Shown here: positions 23,204 through 35,569 of the stretch, one piece after another
Layout of the letters: the number at the start of each line of letters is the position of its first letter
How positions within the stretch are numbered: position 1 is the stretch's first letter
The notes under the pieces: generated by a model
Databases searched by the model: none
Told to the model about the DNA's origin: nothing
Seen by the model: the letters and a program-made list of their open reading frames with translations, nothing else
Origin: Liolophura sinensis
Lineage: Eukaryota; Mollusca; Polyplacophora; Chitonida; Chitonidae
Assembly: GCF_032854445.1 (NCBI RefSeq)
Contig: NC_088301.1
Coordinates: forward strand, 9,852,281 to 9,916,280
DNA: 64,000 bases
Reading direction: 5' to 3'
Position numbers and translations under genes: made by a program

Positions 23204-24179
23204 TTTGCTTTTGTTATTTTGTTGTTTTTTTTTTTGTTTTGTTTTTTTTTTTTTTGTTTTTGTTTTGTTTCTTTTTTTTTTTGCTTTAGGCATATTTTGT
23301 GGCAAATGGAAGCACTGAAACAGCCCTTACCGAGAGAGTGCATACTATAAATACTATAATAGCTACTCCAGCTTATAGGAATCCTTGTGTTAATGGAAGT
23401 AAAGGTTTGTTAAGTAGACATGAAAGAGAAGTAACTCATGAGTAGAGTAGTCTCCCCTCAGCTGTTAAACATGGTCACAGGCTGGTAGTTCTCTGTTTGC
23501 GGTATATGTATGTATCAAAATGAAACATTTAAATACAATAGGGATCCACGCTGTTCTAGTGGGACACCGTTTGAAATCGTTCGAATTATTTTTATCATTC
23601 TTTGCAATATCTCGAAAACTGTTAAAGGTAGAGAAAAACTTTGCAGTTGTAATAACAAAGATATGAAACAACGCTTGGTGTTTTGTGCTGTTTGGCCATC
23701 TTCTTCTTCAGAACTGGTGAAGCTATCGGTAAAAAAAGTTCTTTAGCTGTTTTAAGGTGGATGGCCCTACAAAAATTCCCAATATCATTGAGATTGGCAT
23801 GCAAAATAGGCTGTAACTGGCCAATAAAATTAGCTCAAAAGTATGCCAGTTCTCAAAACAGAGCAATTGTAACAGCAAAAATATTTCTGAAAATATCTTG
23901 ATCTCACGATTATAAATTTTAAGAACTTTTCCCTTACGAGTTGTGGTTTTTACGTAAACGCCAATAAAACTTTTCAGAAATCGTTCGAATTTTCTAAAAA
24001 AATTGACATACGAGCTTTATGCAAGGCTGCATGAAACTTGGCATTGCAGTTTACCGTAGGAACAGTCATCACCGTTGCAACAATTTATTCTTTCAGTCTT
24101 TTGTTCTAGGGCTCCAACTTTGAAACAATATAATGTTTCTGTCTTTTATTCCGGCCTATAAGTAGAATTCTGTGAATAG

Positions 24180-24560
24180 CAGTAAGTTCGAATAATGTGA
24201 TGTCTGTAGTTGTAGAATTAACGCACTTATGGGGCACACTGCTATACAGACTGCTGTTCACAGAATCAAGAAGAATGAGCATCAAATTATATCATTAATT
24301 AATGTGTCATGTATGATGTCTGTAGAGATGGTATTACTGGAGATATGCTAGTCAGACTGCTATTCATAGAAACACCCCTTGGTGTTAGATTCAAGAAGTA
24401 TGGAAATTACTTGAAGGCCCGCATTTTGTGCCAGTAATGTACCAATTATGATGTCTAGTGCAGTATTAATGGAGGTATGGGCCAGACTGCTATTCACTGT
24501 AGAGTTTTCCTGCGGTTCTAATTTGGAAGCATGGGCATCATGCGGTAGCTTTCACTAATA
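24180..24560. repeat. Degenerate repeat of about 130 bp, copy 1
   Basis: Three units share GATGTCTGTAG or GATGTCTAGTG, a TTAATGG or TTACTGG block, and CAGACTGCTATTCA. The indels that distinguish the two duplication copies cluster in and around this stretch. Confidence 0.65.
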
Positions 24561-25002
24561 TGATGCCTGTATGTGCATTATGAATTATGCAATTATGGAG
24601 ATTTTGTTCGTTGATGAAACGTGCGGTTCAGCCATCAGATTCTTGGGAATACAGAATGGGAGAGGAATCAACATGGAAGGAATCCGCCAAAAAGTAGTAC
24701 GAGCCGAGTGGCACGTGCAATTTTTTTTACCTTTTTTCCATTTATCATATATATAGACATCAGGTTACCAGAAGTGGTAAAAGACTAGTAGCTTGGACAA
24801 CTTTAATTTTATAATGAGCTTATTCCAGTTGAATTATATTGCCGTATGTAATTAGAATGATTGGACATGCTAGACGTCAATTTAAACAAATTATTTCAAT
24901 GTCGTATGTTGCAGGCAGTTCATGAAGTGCACCAAAACATCAAAGTGAGCATAGTTTATAATTTCTTCATATTTTCATATTGCTTGGTATTCCATGTAAA
25001 TC

Positions 25003-25501
25003 ACCGGCCCCGATAGCACAGTTGGTAGAGCGTCCTCGGCGAGAGAGAGGATCTACATCTAGACTCAATCTTCGTTTGGGTCACATCTAAGACCTTAATA
25101 AAGGGGAAGTTGTAGCTTCCTCGCTTGGCGTTCAGCATGAAGGGGATAGTGCAACGACTGGTTGATCCGTATCAGTATAATGTCTCATGGGGGGCATATT
25201 ACTTGCCTTCGGTAAGGTGTCTCAGTGAAGCAGCACTAGATAAAAGGGCGGTGGGCGTAATAACCCAGGAGTCTCTCATCAATGCGGTCGCTGTGAGTTC
25301 AAGTCCAGCTCATGCTGACTTCCTCCCCGGCCGTACTTGGGAAGGTCGTGGCGGAACGTGGGAAGGTGGGATGGTCGTGGGTTTCCCCTGGGCTCTGCCG
25401 GGTTTCCTCCCACCGTAATGCTGGCCGCCGTTGTATAAGTGAAATATTCTTGAGCACGGCGTAAAACACCAATCAAATAAATAAATAAATAAATAAATAA
25501 A
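25003..25501 (+). repeat. Chimeric SINE-B/SINE-A at duplication junction
   Basis: SINE-B sequence from 25003 (preceded by its target copy TCCATGTAAATC at 24991-25002) changes abruptly at 25254/25255 to SINE-A sequence from its 39th base, ending in the AAAT tail. The parents are intact at 20384-20668 and 29838-30207. I see no base of overlap at the switch point. Confidence 0.93.
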
Positions 25502-26013
25502 TCAAACCGTGTACCATGCTAGAATATAAATTTTCGACAATAAAATATGTATCTCCGTTGAAGTTTGATTGCGGCTGTTAATATATCCAAAGTGACGATC
25601 AAAATTCAACACGATGAATATATACAGCCCCTAGCAGTATAGGATATAAATTCGCTGAACGAACTGAACCCGCAATTGTGTGTCCTCTGTATTGAAACAC
25701 AAGCGTCTTAATGCTATAACAGGCAATGAGTGAATATAAAACGACGAAATTATCAAAGACATTAATATCAGTACATGAAAATTGCGTTATTTTCATTTTT
25801 TACTACTTGAAATGACCGATTTTGGGAAGTATTAAAGGAATACTTGTAAATACAGTGTTGGAGATTGACTGCCCCCCACTTCTTAATATCAGAGGCATAA
25901 AATGAGTTAAAATACAGGGTCGTGAAAGTGATATGGTTGGAGTAAAAATGTAAATAGAAAAAAAAGAATAACAAAACAACTTTTAAAGTTTCCGTGTGTC
26001 TTTTTTTTATTAA

Positions 26014-26270
26014 GTCGTTCGCACGACTTAAGATCACGTGAGCACGAGTTCATAAAGATCTTGACAGGACGAGGTAATTGGCCAGTAGAAATGCACAATT
26101 ATGTCGTGCACACGAGATCTTTGTTAGGTCGTGCCACAAGATCTTTGCAAGTCGTGAGTACGATATAGCAATTACCTCGTACTCTCGAGATTTCTATTAA
26201 GTGGAGAGCATTTCTATTATGTGCGCACGACTTCGCGCACATAATTGTGCATTTCTATTGGCCAATTATT
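26014..26270. repeat. Inverted-repeat element (MITE-like), copy 2
   Basis: Second copy of the 21181 element at an offset of 4833. Confidence 0.7.
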
Positions 26271-26743
26271 ACATGAACATGACTCATCAAAACAAAACAT
26301 AACTGACACTTAAACATTGTATGTTTATTTTTTCTATGTAATTTTTTTCTAGCCTTGTCATTTTTACGACTCCGTAGTTAAAAGACGGAAAATGTAAAAA
26401 TGTAGTCGACGACAAGATAAGGTGTCTTGAAAACATGGACCCAGGGTGGCCATTATGATTCGTAATCAGGGACTTTCAAGGCTTTCTAAATTGGCTGTCT
26501 TTTTCCTTCAGAATTTATGGTGGAGAAACATATATTGACACAATCCCTGTTGCTGAATCCTGGCAGACGGATGGGGATTTTCACAGTAAATAATCACCTT
26601 CGTTTATTTGAAGATTTCCCGAATGACAGCGTGTGGTCCACCTGATAGCTTTTACAGGTACAGGTTTAATTATGTGTCTAAACGATGTTTGGCTCGAGAG
26701 ACCTAAGTGGTCCACTTGATAGATTTCCCGGGTGACCCGATGT

Positions 26744-26973
26744 TATTTATTTATTTGATTAGTGCTGTTCGCCGTTTTCAAGAAAATTTCACTCACACGG
26801 CGGCCAGTCTCATGGTGGGAGGACACACAGCCGCGGGAAACCCATCTGCAGATTTCTGACAGACATCCCCACGTCAGGTCAGAGAGTCAGCCTTAGCTGG
26901 ACTTGAACTCACATCGACCGCATTGTTGACAGGCTGCTAGGTCACTGTGCCGTTCTGGCACGCTAACGACCTC
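26744..26973 (-). repeat. SINE-A, antisense (duplication copy 2)
   Basis: Second copy of the 21911 element at an offset of 4833. Confidence 0.85.
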
Positions 26974-27937
26974 AGCCAATGTTTGTCCCGAGAGGTCTAA
27001 GTGGTTCACCTAAAAGTTTTCTAATGTATATCTGCACGATGCTTGTCCCGAAATGCCTAAGTGGTTCACTTGATAGTTTTCTGGGGGACCGGTTTACCAC
27101 TAAGTTTATTCCAGGAGTTGAAAATACGATTTCTTCAGTAGTCACAATCTGGCCGACAATCAGCACAAAGCATTTTTATTGCCCGTCGGAATTTAGTGTG
27201 AGAACTGTAATTTACTAAATAAAAACGTCATCCATCCTCAAATAAATATTTTGTGTTGCTTTGTGCAATTTCTAAAGGCCAATATCTTCAGAATAAAGTG
27301 GTCGTGAAGTGTGTCGTAAGTTTGCATTGCAACGCCTTTAACTACTGAGCGCCTGGCAGTGCAGCTAAGTATTTTTCCATTCTTAAACTTTTGATTCGCC
27401 GGAGAGCACCTAAGACAGGGCTTGTTTTTCTGCAGCAAACTCTGATCTAAATAAGTGAAATTAAGAAAAAAGAGGTAAAATGATTGTTCTCTTTATTCAC
27501 TAAATTTATTTACATTTGCTGGGAAAACGCGAGCACGCCATCGCGAATTATATTAGAAATTATACGCAATTCCAAAAATATATTTCCATGAAAATGTCTG
27601 TTTCTACTATTGATACTTTCTTTGTGGAAATGAAGATATGGAAGTTAATGATGATGTAATGATCACATATATTTCATCGAAATCTGGGCAAAAGGATGCA
27701 ACATGCCAGTTTTTAAACACAATTTTTGAAGCTTTTACAAAATGTTTTCTATGGTTCTGTATAGAGAGTCTATAGTCTGTAGTCTCCGCGTTTCACCATG
27801 TAAACGAGTGTTGAATTTAGCTCACGAATTCTCAAACACCATATTTGTTCAAAAACTGATAAACTTGCTATCCCTTATATGACCGCAATGGATATATCAT
27901 TAGGACTCCATGTCCGACCTAAGCTTTTTGGATCCTA

Positions 27938-28036
27938 ACAACTGAATACTTTCCTTTCCTCGGGTAGTGAGTGCATCATGACCCTACGCTTTGAAGGAAT
28001 CCCTTGACCTTGACAATTCAAAGATATTATTTCCAT
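27938..28036 (-). pseudogene. LINE endonuclease N-terminal fragment, copy 2
   Basis: Second copy of the 23105 fragment, same truncation. Confidence 0.55.
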
Positions 28037-29837
28037 TTTGCTTTTGTTATTTTGTTGTTTTTTTTTTTGTTTTGTTTTTTTTTTTTTTGTTTTTGTTTTG
28101 TTTCTTTTTTTTTTTGCTTTAGGCATATTTTGTGGCAAATGGAAGCACTGAAACAGCCCTTACCGAGAGAGTGCATACTATAAATACTATAATAGCTACT
28201 CCAGCTTATAGGAATCCTTGTGTTAATGGAAGTAAAGGTTTGTTAAGTAGACATGAAAGAGAAGTAACTCATGAGTAGAGTAGTCTCCCCTCAGCTGTTA
28301 AACATGGTCACAGGCTGGTAGTTCTCTGTTTGCGGTATATGTATGTATCAAAATGAAACATTTAAATACAATAGGGATCCACGCTGTTCTAGTGGGACAC
28401 CGTTTGAAATCGTTCGAATTATTTTTATCATTCTTTGCAATATCTCGAAAACTGTTAAAGGTAGAGAAAAACTTTGCAGTTGTAATAACAAAGATATGAA
28501 ACAACGCTTGGTGTTTTGTGCTGTTTGGCCATCTTCTTCTTCAGAACTGGTGAAGCTATCGGTAAAAAAAGTTCTTTAGCTGTTTTAAGGTGGATGGCCC
28601 TACAAAAATTCCCAATATCATTGAGATTGGCATGCAAAATAGGCTGTAACTGGCCAATAAAATTAGCTCAAAAGTATGCCAGTTCTCAAAACAGAGCAAT
28701 TGTAACAGCAAAAATATTTCTGAAAATATCTTGATCTCACGATTATAAATTTTAAGAACTTTTCCCTTACGAGTTGTGGTTTTTACGTAAACGCCAATAA
28801 AACTTTTCAGAAATCGTTCGAATTTTCTAAAAAAATTGACATACGAGCTTTATGCAAGGCTGCATGAAACTTGCATTGCAGTTTACCGTAGGAACAGTCA
28901 TCACCGTTGCCAACAATTTATTCTTTCAGTCTTTTGTTCTAGGGCTCCAACTTTGAAACAATATAATGTTTCTGTCTTTATTCCGGCCTATAAGTAGAAT
29001 TCTGTGAATAGCAGTAAGTTCGAATAATGTGATGTCTGTAGTTGTAGAATTAACGCACTTATGGGGCACACTGCTATACAGACTGCTGTTCACCAGAATC
29101 AAGAAGAATGAGCATCAAATTATATCATTAATTAATGTGTCATGTATGATGTCTGTAGAGATGGTATTACTGGAGATATGCTAGTCAGACTGCTATTCAT
29201 AGAAACACCCCTTGGTGTTAGATTCAAGAAGTATGGAAATTACTTGAAGGCCCGCATTTTGTGCCAGTAATGTACCAATTATGATGTCTAGTGCAGTATT
29301 AATGGAGGTATGGGCCAGACTGCTATTCACTGTAGAGTTTTCCTGCGGTTCTAATTTGGAAGCATGGGCATCATGCGGTAGCTTTCACTAATATGATTGC
29401 CTGGTATGTGCATTATGAATTATGCAATTATGGAGATTTTTGTTCGTTGATGAAACGTGCGGTTCAGCCATCAGATTCTTGGGAATACAGAATGGGAGAG
29501 GAATCAACATGGAAGGAATCCGCCAAAAAGTAGTACGAGCCGAGTGGCACGTGCAATTTTTTTTACCTTTTTTCCATTTATCATATATATAGACATCAGG
29601 TTACCAGAAGTGGTAAAAGACTAGTAGCTTGGACAACTTAATTTTATAATGAGCTTATTCCAGTTGAATTATATTGCCGTATGTAATTAGAATGATTGGA
29701 CATGCTAGACGTCAATTTAAACAAATTATTTCAATGTCGTATGTTGCAGGCAGTTCATGAAGTGCACCAAAACATCAAAGTGAGCATAGTTTATAATTTC
29801 TTCATATTTTCATATTGCTTGGTATTCCATGTAAATC

Positions 29838-30207
29838 ACCGGCCCCGATAGCACAGTTGGTAGAGCGTCCTCGGCGAGAGAGAGGATCTACATCTAGACT
29901 CAATCTTCGTTTGGGTCACATCTAAGACCTTAATAAAGGGGAAGTTGTAGCTTCCTCGCTTGGCGTTCAGCATGAAGGGGATAGTGCAACGACTGGTTGA
30001 TCCGTATCAGTATAATGTCTCATGGGGGGCATATTACTTGCCTTCGGTAAGGTGTCTCAGTGAAGCAGCACTAGATAAAAGGGCGGTGGAAATCCGTCAC
30101 GCAACAAGGAGGCACATTACATGCGCTCTAAGAACTCCTTCGTCGTCATATGACTGAAAAATTGTTAAGCATGACGTTAAACCCCAAGCACTCGCTCACT
30201 CACTAAC
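29838..30207 (+). repeat. SINE-B, full length, with 12-bp target duplication
   Basis: Starts ACCGGCCCCGATAGCACAGT. The A box is TAGCACAGTTGG. The body contains GAAGTTGTAGCTTCCTCGC and CAACGACTGGTTGA, and the tail is GACGTTAAACCCCAAGCACT plus CACT repeats. TCCATGTAAATC flanks it at 29826-29837 and 30208-30219. Confidence 0.93.
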
Positions 30208-30219
30208 TCCATGTAAATC

Positions 30220-31068
30220 CCTCGCATGCTGAAAACAAAATAAAAGACAAAGACCTTCCAGATCATTAGGCCTTAAAGCCAGAAGCGGACATAAATGACA
30301 ACGGCGATATACTGACGAAAAATACCAGCCGCAGGTGGGCCAACAGTGATTCCAACAACAACAGTACCTCCGTTACTGTCTCGAAGGAACCTCAAACCTC
30401 AACACACTAGACAGGAAATCGCCCTATTCCGGTTGTGTGGTGCCAGTCCAGAAATAGGTATGCATGCTGCATTTCCGACTAAGCAGCAACCTTTTGAAGG
30501 TTTTTGCGATGCTTAGTACATCAGTACAATCCTGATTTAACCTGGTTCTTGTTTCAATGATAAATAAGCAGACATTAAAAATCAAAACGAGTCATGGACC
30601 TCCTCAGATCAGTTGCGCTTTGCTGTACGTGGTATAACGTGACTTTTGAGTCGCGAAATATCTTCGGGCAAATGTTATTGAAACAGCGAATGGTATTTCT
30701 CCTAAACAGTAGGTGAGATTCAGACAGTTAAACCCTTTCAACCATGGCAGTTTGTGAGACGATTTTGTCGGAGTTTCTCAGCATTATCGCCAAAATCTGA
30801 TTAACAGGCTCATAAATGCCGCCATTTGTCGTACTTCGACTGGGCAACAGTCAGAAATTATGAACTCCTACCACTTGCAGAAACAAATTATATCATATTA
30901 TTATTATTGCTCATTTGGTCAGTAAGTAGATACCGTACTCCACAGCTACATAGCACGTATATATTACATATAAATACAAACTTGGCAGCCATATGAGGTA
31001 TACTACATTGTACAGATTACCGCGTTACCAAATTGATGCAGCTCATAGGGAAGCATGTTGGTGCGGAA
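30220..31068. other. Gene-free stretch
   Basis: No coding segment, RNA gene or recognisable repeat seen. Confidence 0.4.
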
Positions 31069-31069
31069 T

Positions 31070-31790
31070 GAAACAGACAGTAACTCCAAGGGAAATATGT
31101 CGATATAGGATGAAAAACGCTGTGACTCCCATGGAAATATGTCGATATTGGATGAAAAATACTGTGACTTCTAGGGAAATATGGCGATACTGGATAAAAA
31201 AAAAATACTGTGACTTGTAGGGAAATATGTCGATTCTGGATGAAAAACACTGTGACTCCCATGGAAATATGTCGATACTGGATGAAAAATACTGTGACTC
31301 CCATGGAAATATGTCGATATTGGATGAAAAATACTGTGACTTCTAGGGAAATGTGGCGATACTGGATAAAAAAAATACTGTGACTTCCAGGGAAATATGT
31401 CGATACTGGATGAAAAATACTGTGACACCCAAGGAAATATGTCGATACTGGATGAAAAACACTGTAACTCTCATGGAAATATGTCGATATTGGATGAAAA
31501 ATACTCTGACTTCCAGGGAAATGTGGTGATACTGGATAAAAAAAATACTGTGACTTCCAGGGAAATATGTCGATACTGGATGAAAAATACTGTGACTTCC
31601 AGGGAAATATGTCGATACTGGATGAAAAATACTGTGACTTCCAGGGAAATATGTCGATACTGGATGAAAAACACTGTGACACCCAAGGAAATATGTTGAT
31701 GTTGGATGGTAAGTACCGTCATCTCCAAGGGAAATATAATGATATCGGATGAAAAACCTTGCGTCACCCATGGAAATATGTTAAACGTTG
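31070..31790. repeat. 42-bp minisatellite, open in many frames
   Basis: About 17 copies of a 42-bp unit with ATGTCGATACTGGATGAAAA and CTGTGACTTCCAGGGAAAT; exact 42-bp steps are seen at 31567 and 31609. Because 42 is a multiple of three and few units carry stops, both strands show long frames (up to 221 codons) repeating 14 residues. I treat these as by-products, since no start context, signal peptide or splice site frames them. Confidence 0.95.
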
Positions 31791-32640
31791 ATAGACAGCT
31801 ACCGTGTATCATCAAATTCATCAGCTAATATGCAATGGAAAGGTTAGACCTGTTTTTATGCGACCTGACTTGGACGTTACAAATCCTAATGAGAGTAAGC
31901 TGATCGACTTCTGACTCAGATAAATCAGAAGGCTTTTCCAGGTAACAGGGAAATAGTGTATTAATGGCACGCCACTGTCCTGTTTTAAGCAACCATGCTT
32001 TACACAAATACACATAAGAGAGTGAATGAGAATAAGAGCGTGAAATTCACATAAGACCTGTGAATGTCCTGGCATAATCAGCTAGGTAACCCAATAAGGT
32101 CGCCATGTCAATACATTTATTGCAGTTCCTCACAAAGTGGAATGTCATGATAACCAGAGGTATGCGAGAAACACGGATACTGCACGAGGCGAGATGCGTT
32201 AAAAACACATCAGTGACGATAGAGTGAAAATTGATGTCTAGTCACCTGGTGAATACAAGGCAGCTTGACCTTCTGACTGTAGTCAGTGCTTGAATTTCTG
32301 AATGAATGATTATGGTTTTACACAACTTAGGCTATATGTCAGCCATATAGTGACGACCTTCACTTTATATCAGAGGTATATGAACTTTCAAGCCGGTAAA
32401 TCTATGCGGGCAGCTTTTCTTTATTTATATGCCACAAATTCATAACGACTGATATTGCAAGTTGTACAGTGGCGATTTTCGATCGTACAATGCAAGTCCA
32501 CTTCATTGCATTATCTCTCTACGTGTATGGGTTCCGACTACCATTGAAGTGTTGAATCGTCTTACCTACATAAATGTGAAATCATTTAGTACCATTTGGC
32601 ATATGAAGCGACTCTTCAGTGGGATTTCTTGTAAAGTTCA
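31791..32640. other. Gene-free stretch
   Basis: A short piece at about 32295-32360 (GAATGAATGATTATGGTTTT, GTCAGCCATATAGTGACG) recurs at 53.9 kb and points to another dispersed repeat. Nothing else is supported. Confidence 0.4.
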
Positions 32641-32645
32641 TTATT

Positions 32646-32866
32646 AAGCCGCTCACCAATAAGGTCGCTGTGAGTTCAAGTCCAACTCATGCTGGCTTCC
32701 TCTCCGGCCGCTCGTAGGAAGATCTGCCAGCAACCTGCGAATGGCAGTGGGTTTCCCTCGGGCTCTGCCGGGTTCCCTCCCTCCATAATGTTGGCCGCCG
32801 TCGTATAAGTGAAACATTCTTGAGTTCGGCGTAAAACACCAATCAGTATAAATAAATAAATATAAA
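32646..32866 (+). repeat. SINE-A, sense, head truncated
   Basis: Starts within the head (CACCAATAAGGTCGCTGTGA), keeps the B box GAGTTCAAGTCC and the full body to GTAAAACACCAATC and an AAAT-type tail. Confidence 0.9.
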
Positions 32867-33536
32867 GTCAATTAAAATAAGATATCTATTAGAAAGGCAA
32901 TGGTCGCCGTCACAACAAAGACGTTAGGGTAAACATTCTCTTATATAGGGTGAAAACAGGCTGAAAATGTTGTAGTGAGATAAACAATCGCCCAGGCAAA
33001 TAGTGACAGGGATGTTGCGTGCTTAAAATCACTTTATTATTTTGGCAGTAATGTCTTTGTAAGTTTCTGGCGACGAGTATTAATGTGCCAATGCCCATAC
33101 ACTGCAACACTGTTAAGACAGCTGATGCTTTATGTACCTTATTAAAAGAACATTTATAGCAAAACCCTAAATGAGGTAAACTGGCAATAGTGAATGAATA
33201 ATTATGGTTGAACACCACATCGGCGATTTTTCAGCCTTTGACAACTGACAAAAACTGACAAAAAAGTTGTGCTTTCATCGGTTACCTGTCACCACTTGTC
33301 AAGTACCATACTATCGTCTGATCTAGTATCCATATACTAGTTCTGTATATTAAGGATCTGCCGATCGTGAAGTAAATGTTCGATGACAAATCCCAGGTCC
33401 CCAGGGGCTATTTTGCAGTCGATTTGCGTAACTAAGCTGCAATAACCGCGGTCTCAGTTCACATCCCCCCTTATGTGTCTAAAGGATAGTTTAATTAATT
33501 AAATTTTTAATAATTTAATTGAATTTCAAATATAAC

Positions 33537-33840
33537 GTCTTTAAACCTTAATATACAAAAACTCCTATAAACCTGGTCAAGTGTATATATAAAAAAAAGG
33601 TTGAAGAACTACGCATCTCTGACTGGTTTGCTAAATACTTTGATTTAGGAAGTGCGAGTGCAATGTTTAAGATACATTATAAGATGTAAGATAATTTAAG
33701 ATACAACACGTTTATACCTTAATAGACAAAAGTATCTGTATAGCTGGTCAAAATGCATATATAAAATACAGGTTGAAGAATTACGCATTTCAGACGGGTG
33801 TTCCAAATATTTTGATTTACAAAGTACGAGTGCAATGTAA
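33537..33840. repeat. Two direct repeats of about 130 bp
   Basis: 33537-33667 and 33710-33838 share AAACCTTAATA or ATACCTTAATA, AGGTTGAAGAA, TACGCAT, TTTGATTTA and GAGTGCAATGT in the same order with scattered changes. Confidence 0.8.
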
Positions 33841-34011
33841 ACAACAGACTCAGCCTTTTTATATTTCTCATGTGTGACAAATCTATGGTTATTTACAAAC
33901 CCTTACACTTACACTGGTTAGCCCACTGCGTTTTAATCTTATTTTAAAATTAAATGTTGCCTTTAGATAACAGCCATTTGTTCTTTTCCTTTAACTTTTC
34001 CTTTAAACCTA

Positions 34012-34112
34012 ACCTGTGAATGGTCTTCCCACCATAATGATGGTCGAAGGCGTATAAGTGAAATATTCTTGAGTACGGCGTAAAACACCAATCAAGTAAA
34101 TAAATATATGAA
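34012..34112 (+). repeat. SINE-A 3' fragment, sense
   Basis: CTTCCCACCATAATG, GTATAAGTGAAATATTCTTG, GGCGTAAAACACCAATC and an AAAT tail. Confidence 0.85.
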
Positions 34113-34254
34113 CCTGGCTCAACCATTGCATATGGATCTTACTTTTTAAAAAATTTTGCTTTGCGTCAAGGCACTTTGCTTACTACTATTACCCCAGTTC
34201 AGATTTAGTGCTGAGGGACACACTTCATGCTACAACACCAGCATATAATTAAAG

Positions 34255-34480
34255 ACATGCAGCATGAAGAGTAAAACGATAACTGCTAAAATAGTGTGAT
34301 ATATATGTAGCTGAGTAATGGGCATACCTAATTGTTGAACTACGGGGTCTTGTCAATTCAGCCCAGTTAAGCTTTTATTCTAACTGTTCACATAAATGCT
34401 TAATTCGGTAACAACACCATCAGGGCTTAAGCAGATTTAGGTACCAAAAATGCAGTGACGTTATGTGCAGTTTATTAGAT
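34255..34480 (+). repeat. Interspersed family D copy
   Basis: GTCTTGTCAATTCAGCCCAG, TTTTATTCTAACTGTTCAC, AATGCTTAATTCGGTA, CACCATCAGGGCTTAAG and ATGCAGTGACGTTATG follow the family order. Confidence 0.7.
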
Positions 34481-34617
34481 TGCTGTGTTTTCATCACATT
34501 TAACATGCAATAACATTAAAACATTACAAATGGACAAGGATTTGTCACACTCTTATAAACGTATCACTATGAGAAAGATAAAACTGGAGTGAAAGAGCTT
34601 GTTGAGCTCCAAGACAG

Positions 34618-34876
34618 TGATAACTCTCACACAAGATAACCTCATACAAAATAACCCTCACACAAGATAACCTCATACAAAATAACCCTCACACAAGATA
34701 ACCTCACACAAGATAACCTCATACAACATAGCTATCACACAAAATAACCTCGTACAAGATAACCCTCACACAAGATAACCTTACAAAAGAGAACCTCACA
34801 CAAGATAACCCTCACACAAGATAACCCCACACAAGATAACCTCAGACAAGATAGCCTCCACAGGCAAGATAGCCTC
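34618..34876. repeat. 16-17 bp tandem repeat
   Basis: About 15 copies of ATAACCTCACACAAG, with ATAACCCTCACACAAG and ATAACCTCATACAAA variants. Confidence 0.92.
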
Positions 34877-34964
34877 CAGCCTCAAAAATAAAACTGTTTA
34901 TTTTTATGTCCTCTTAATACAGAGGTAAACTGTAAATCATCCGAGCCTTTTGACACACATTTCC

Positions 34965-35250
34965 CGGTGAGCACTTAGTCCGTACATATGTCAAACCGAA
35001 GAAAACAACTACTTCCATCCTTTTTTCTGATAATACTGGCGTCTTAACCGTGTCAGCCTTAAAATCGTTAAGTTACATAGCCTAGACGTGATAGCCTAGT
35101 GCCAATCATCAACTGCAACCAAGAAGGCAGAGGATCTTTACCGCAGTGTTTTGTTTACTGAATTAAATGATCTAGACTGTGCGGTATCTTTGCAGTGTAA
35201 AGGACTAAACCCAGGGATTGTTAAATCCCAATTGTATCCCAATTTCACTG
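34965..35250. repeat. Interspersed family E copy
   Basis: GAGCACTTAGTCCG, TCTGATAATACTGGCGTCT, CAGCCTTAAAATCGTTA, ACCGCAGTGTTTTGTTTACT and GATCTAGACTGTGCGGTAT recur in the same order at 38.4-39.0 kb, where an insertion splits them. No coding capacity seen. Confidence 0.6.
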
Positions 35251-35275
35251 TAGGTGACATTGTTGTTTACATTAT

Positions 35276-35327
<52 letters not shown>

Positions 35328-35440
35328 TTTGATTGGAGTTTTACGTCGGCCACAAGAATATTTCACTCATACGACGGAGGCCAGTATTATCGTGGGAGCA
35401 AACCGGGCAGAGCGCGGGGAAACTCACGACCGATTACGCT
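35276..35440 (-). repeat. SINE-A, antisense, with long (TTTA)n tail
   Basis: About 13 TTTA units (35278-35330), then TTTTACGTCGGCCACAAGAA, GAGGCCAGTATTATCGTGGG and AACTCACGACC. The head half is missing. Confidence 0.9.
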
Positions 35441-35569
35441 GATTTTTATTCGTATATGGGTTGTAGTGGTTATATATAATTGTTCAGTTACATGTACGGA
35501 ATTTACATAAGTGGGTTCGTGTTTCTATATTTGATCTTTTGTGATGGTTGTCGCAAATATCGTGTATCG

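Larger units (their letters stand above)
20422..25254 (+). repeat. Tandem segmental duplication, copy 1 (4833 bp)
   Basis: Begins inside SINE-A (38 bp from its start) and ends inside SINE-B (252 bp from its start). Copy 2 follows directly at a constant offset of 4833 bp, changing to 4835 through eight single-base indels that I located only between about 24040 and 24804. I noticed no substitutions. Confidence 0.97.
25255..30089 (+). repeat. Tandem segmental duplication, copy 2 (4835 bp)
   Basis: Direct repeat of 20422-25254. It contains the 3' part of SINE-A, the 3' part of family C (about 25515-25633) and second copies of every element listed in copy 1. It ends inside an intact SINE-B. Confidence 0.97.

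Noticed and set aside
23102-23305. 67-codon minus frame starting with a poly-Lys tract
   Set aside because: The first 34 residues come from an A-rich run; only the last 33 match a LINE endonuclease start, so the frame as a whole is not a gene.
31017-31682. 221-codon minus-strand frame over the 42-bp repeat
   Set aside because: The unit length is a multiple of three and several frames are open on both strands, so open length is not evidence of coding.
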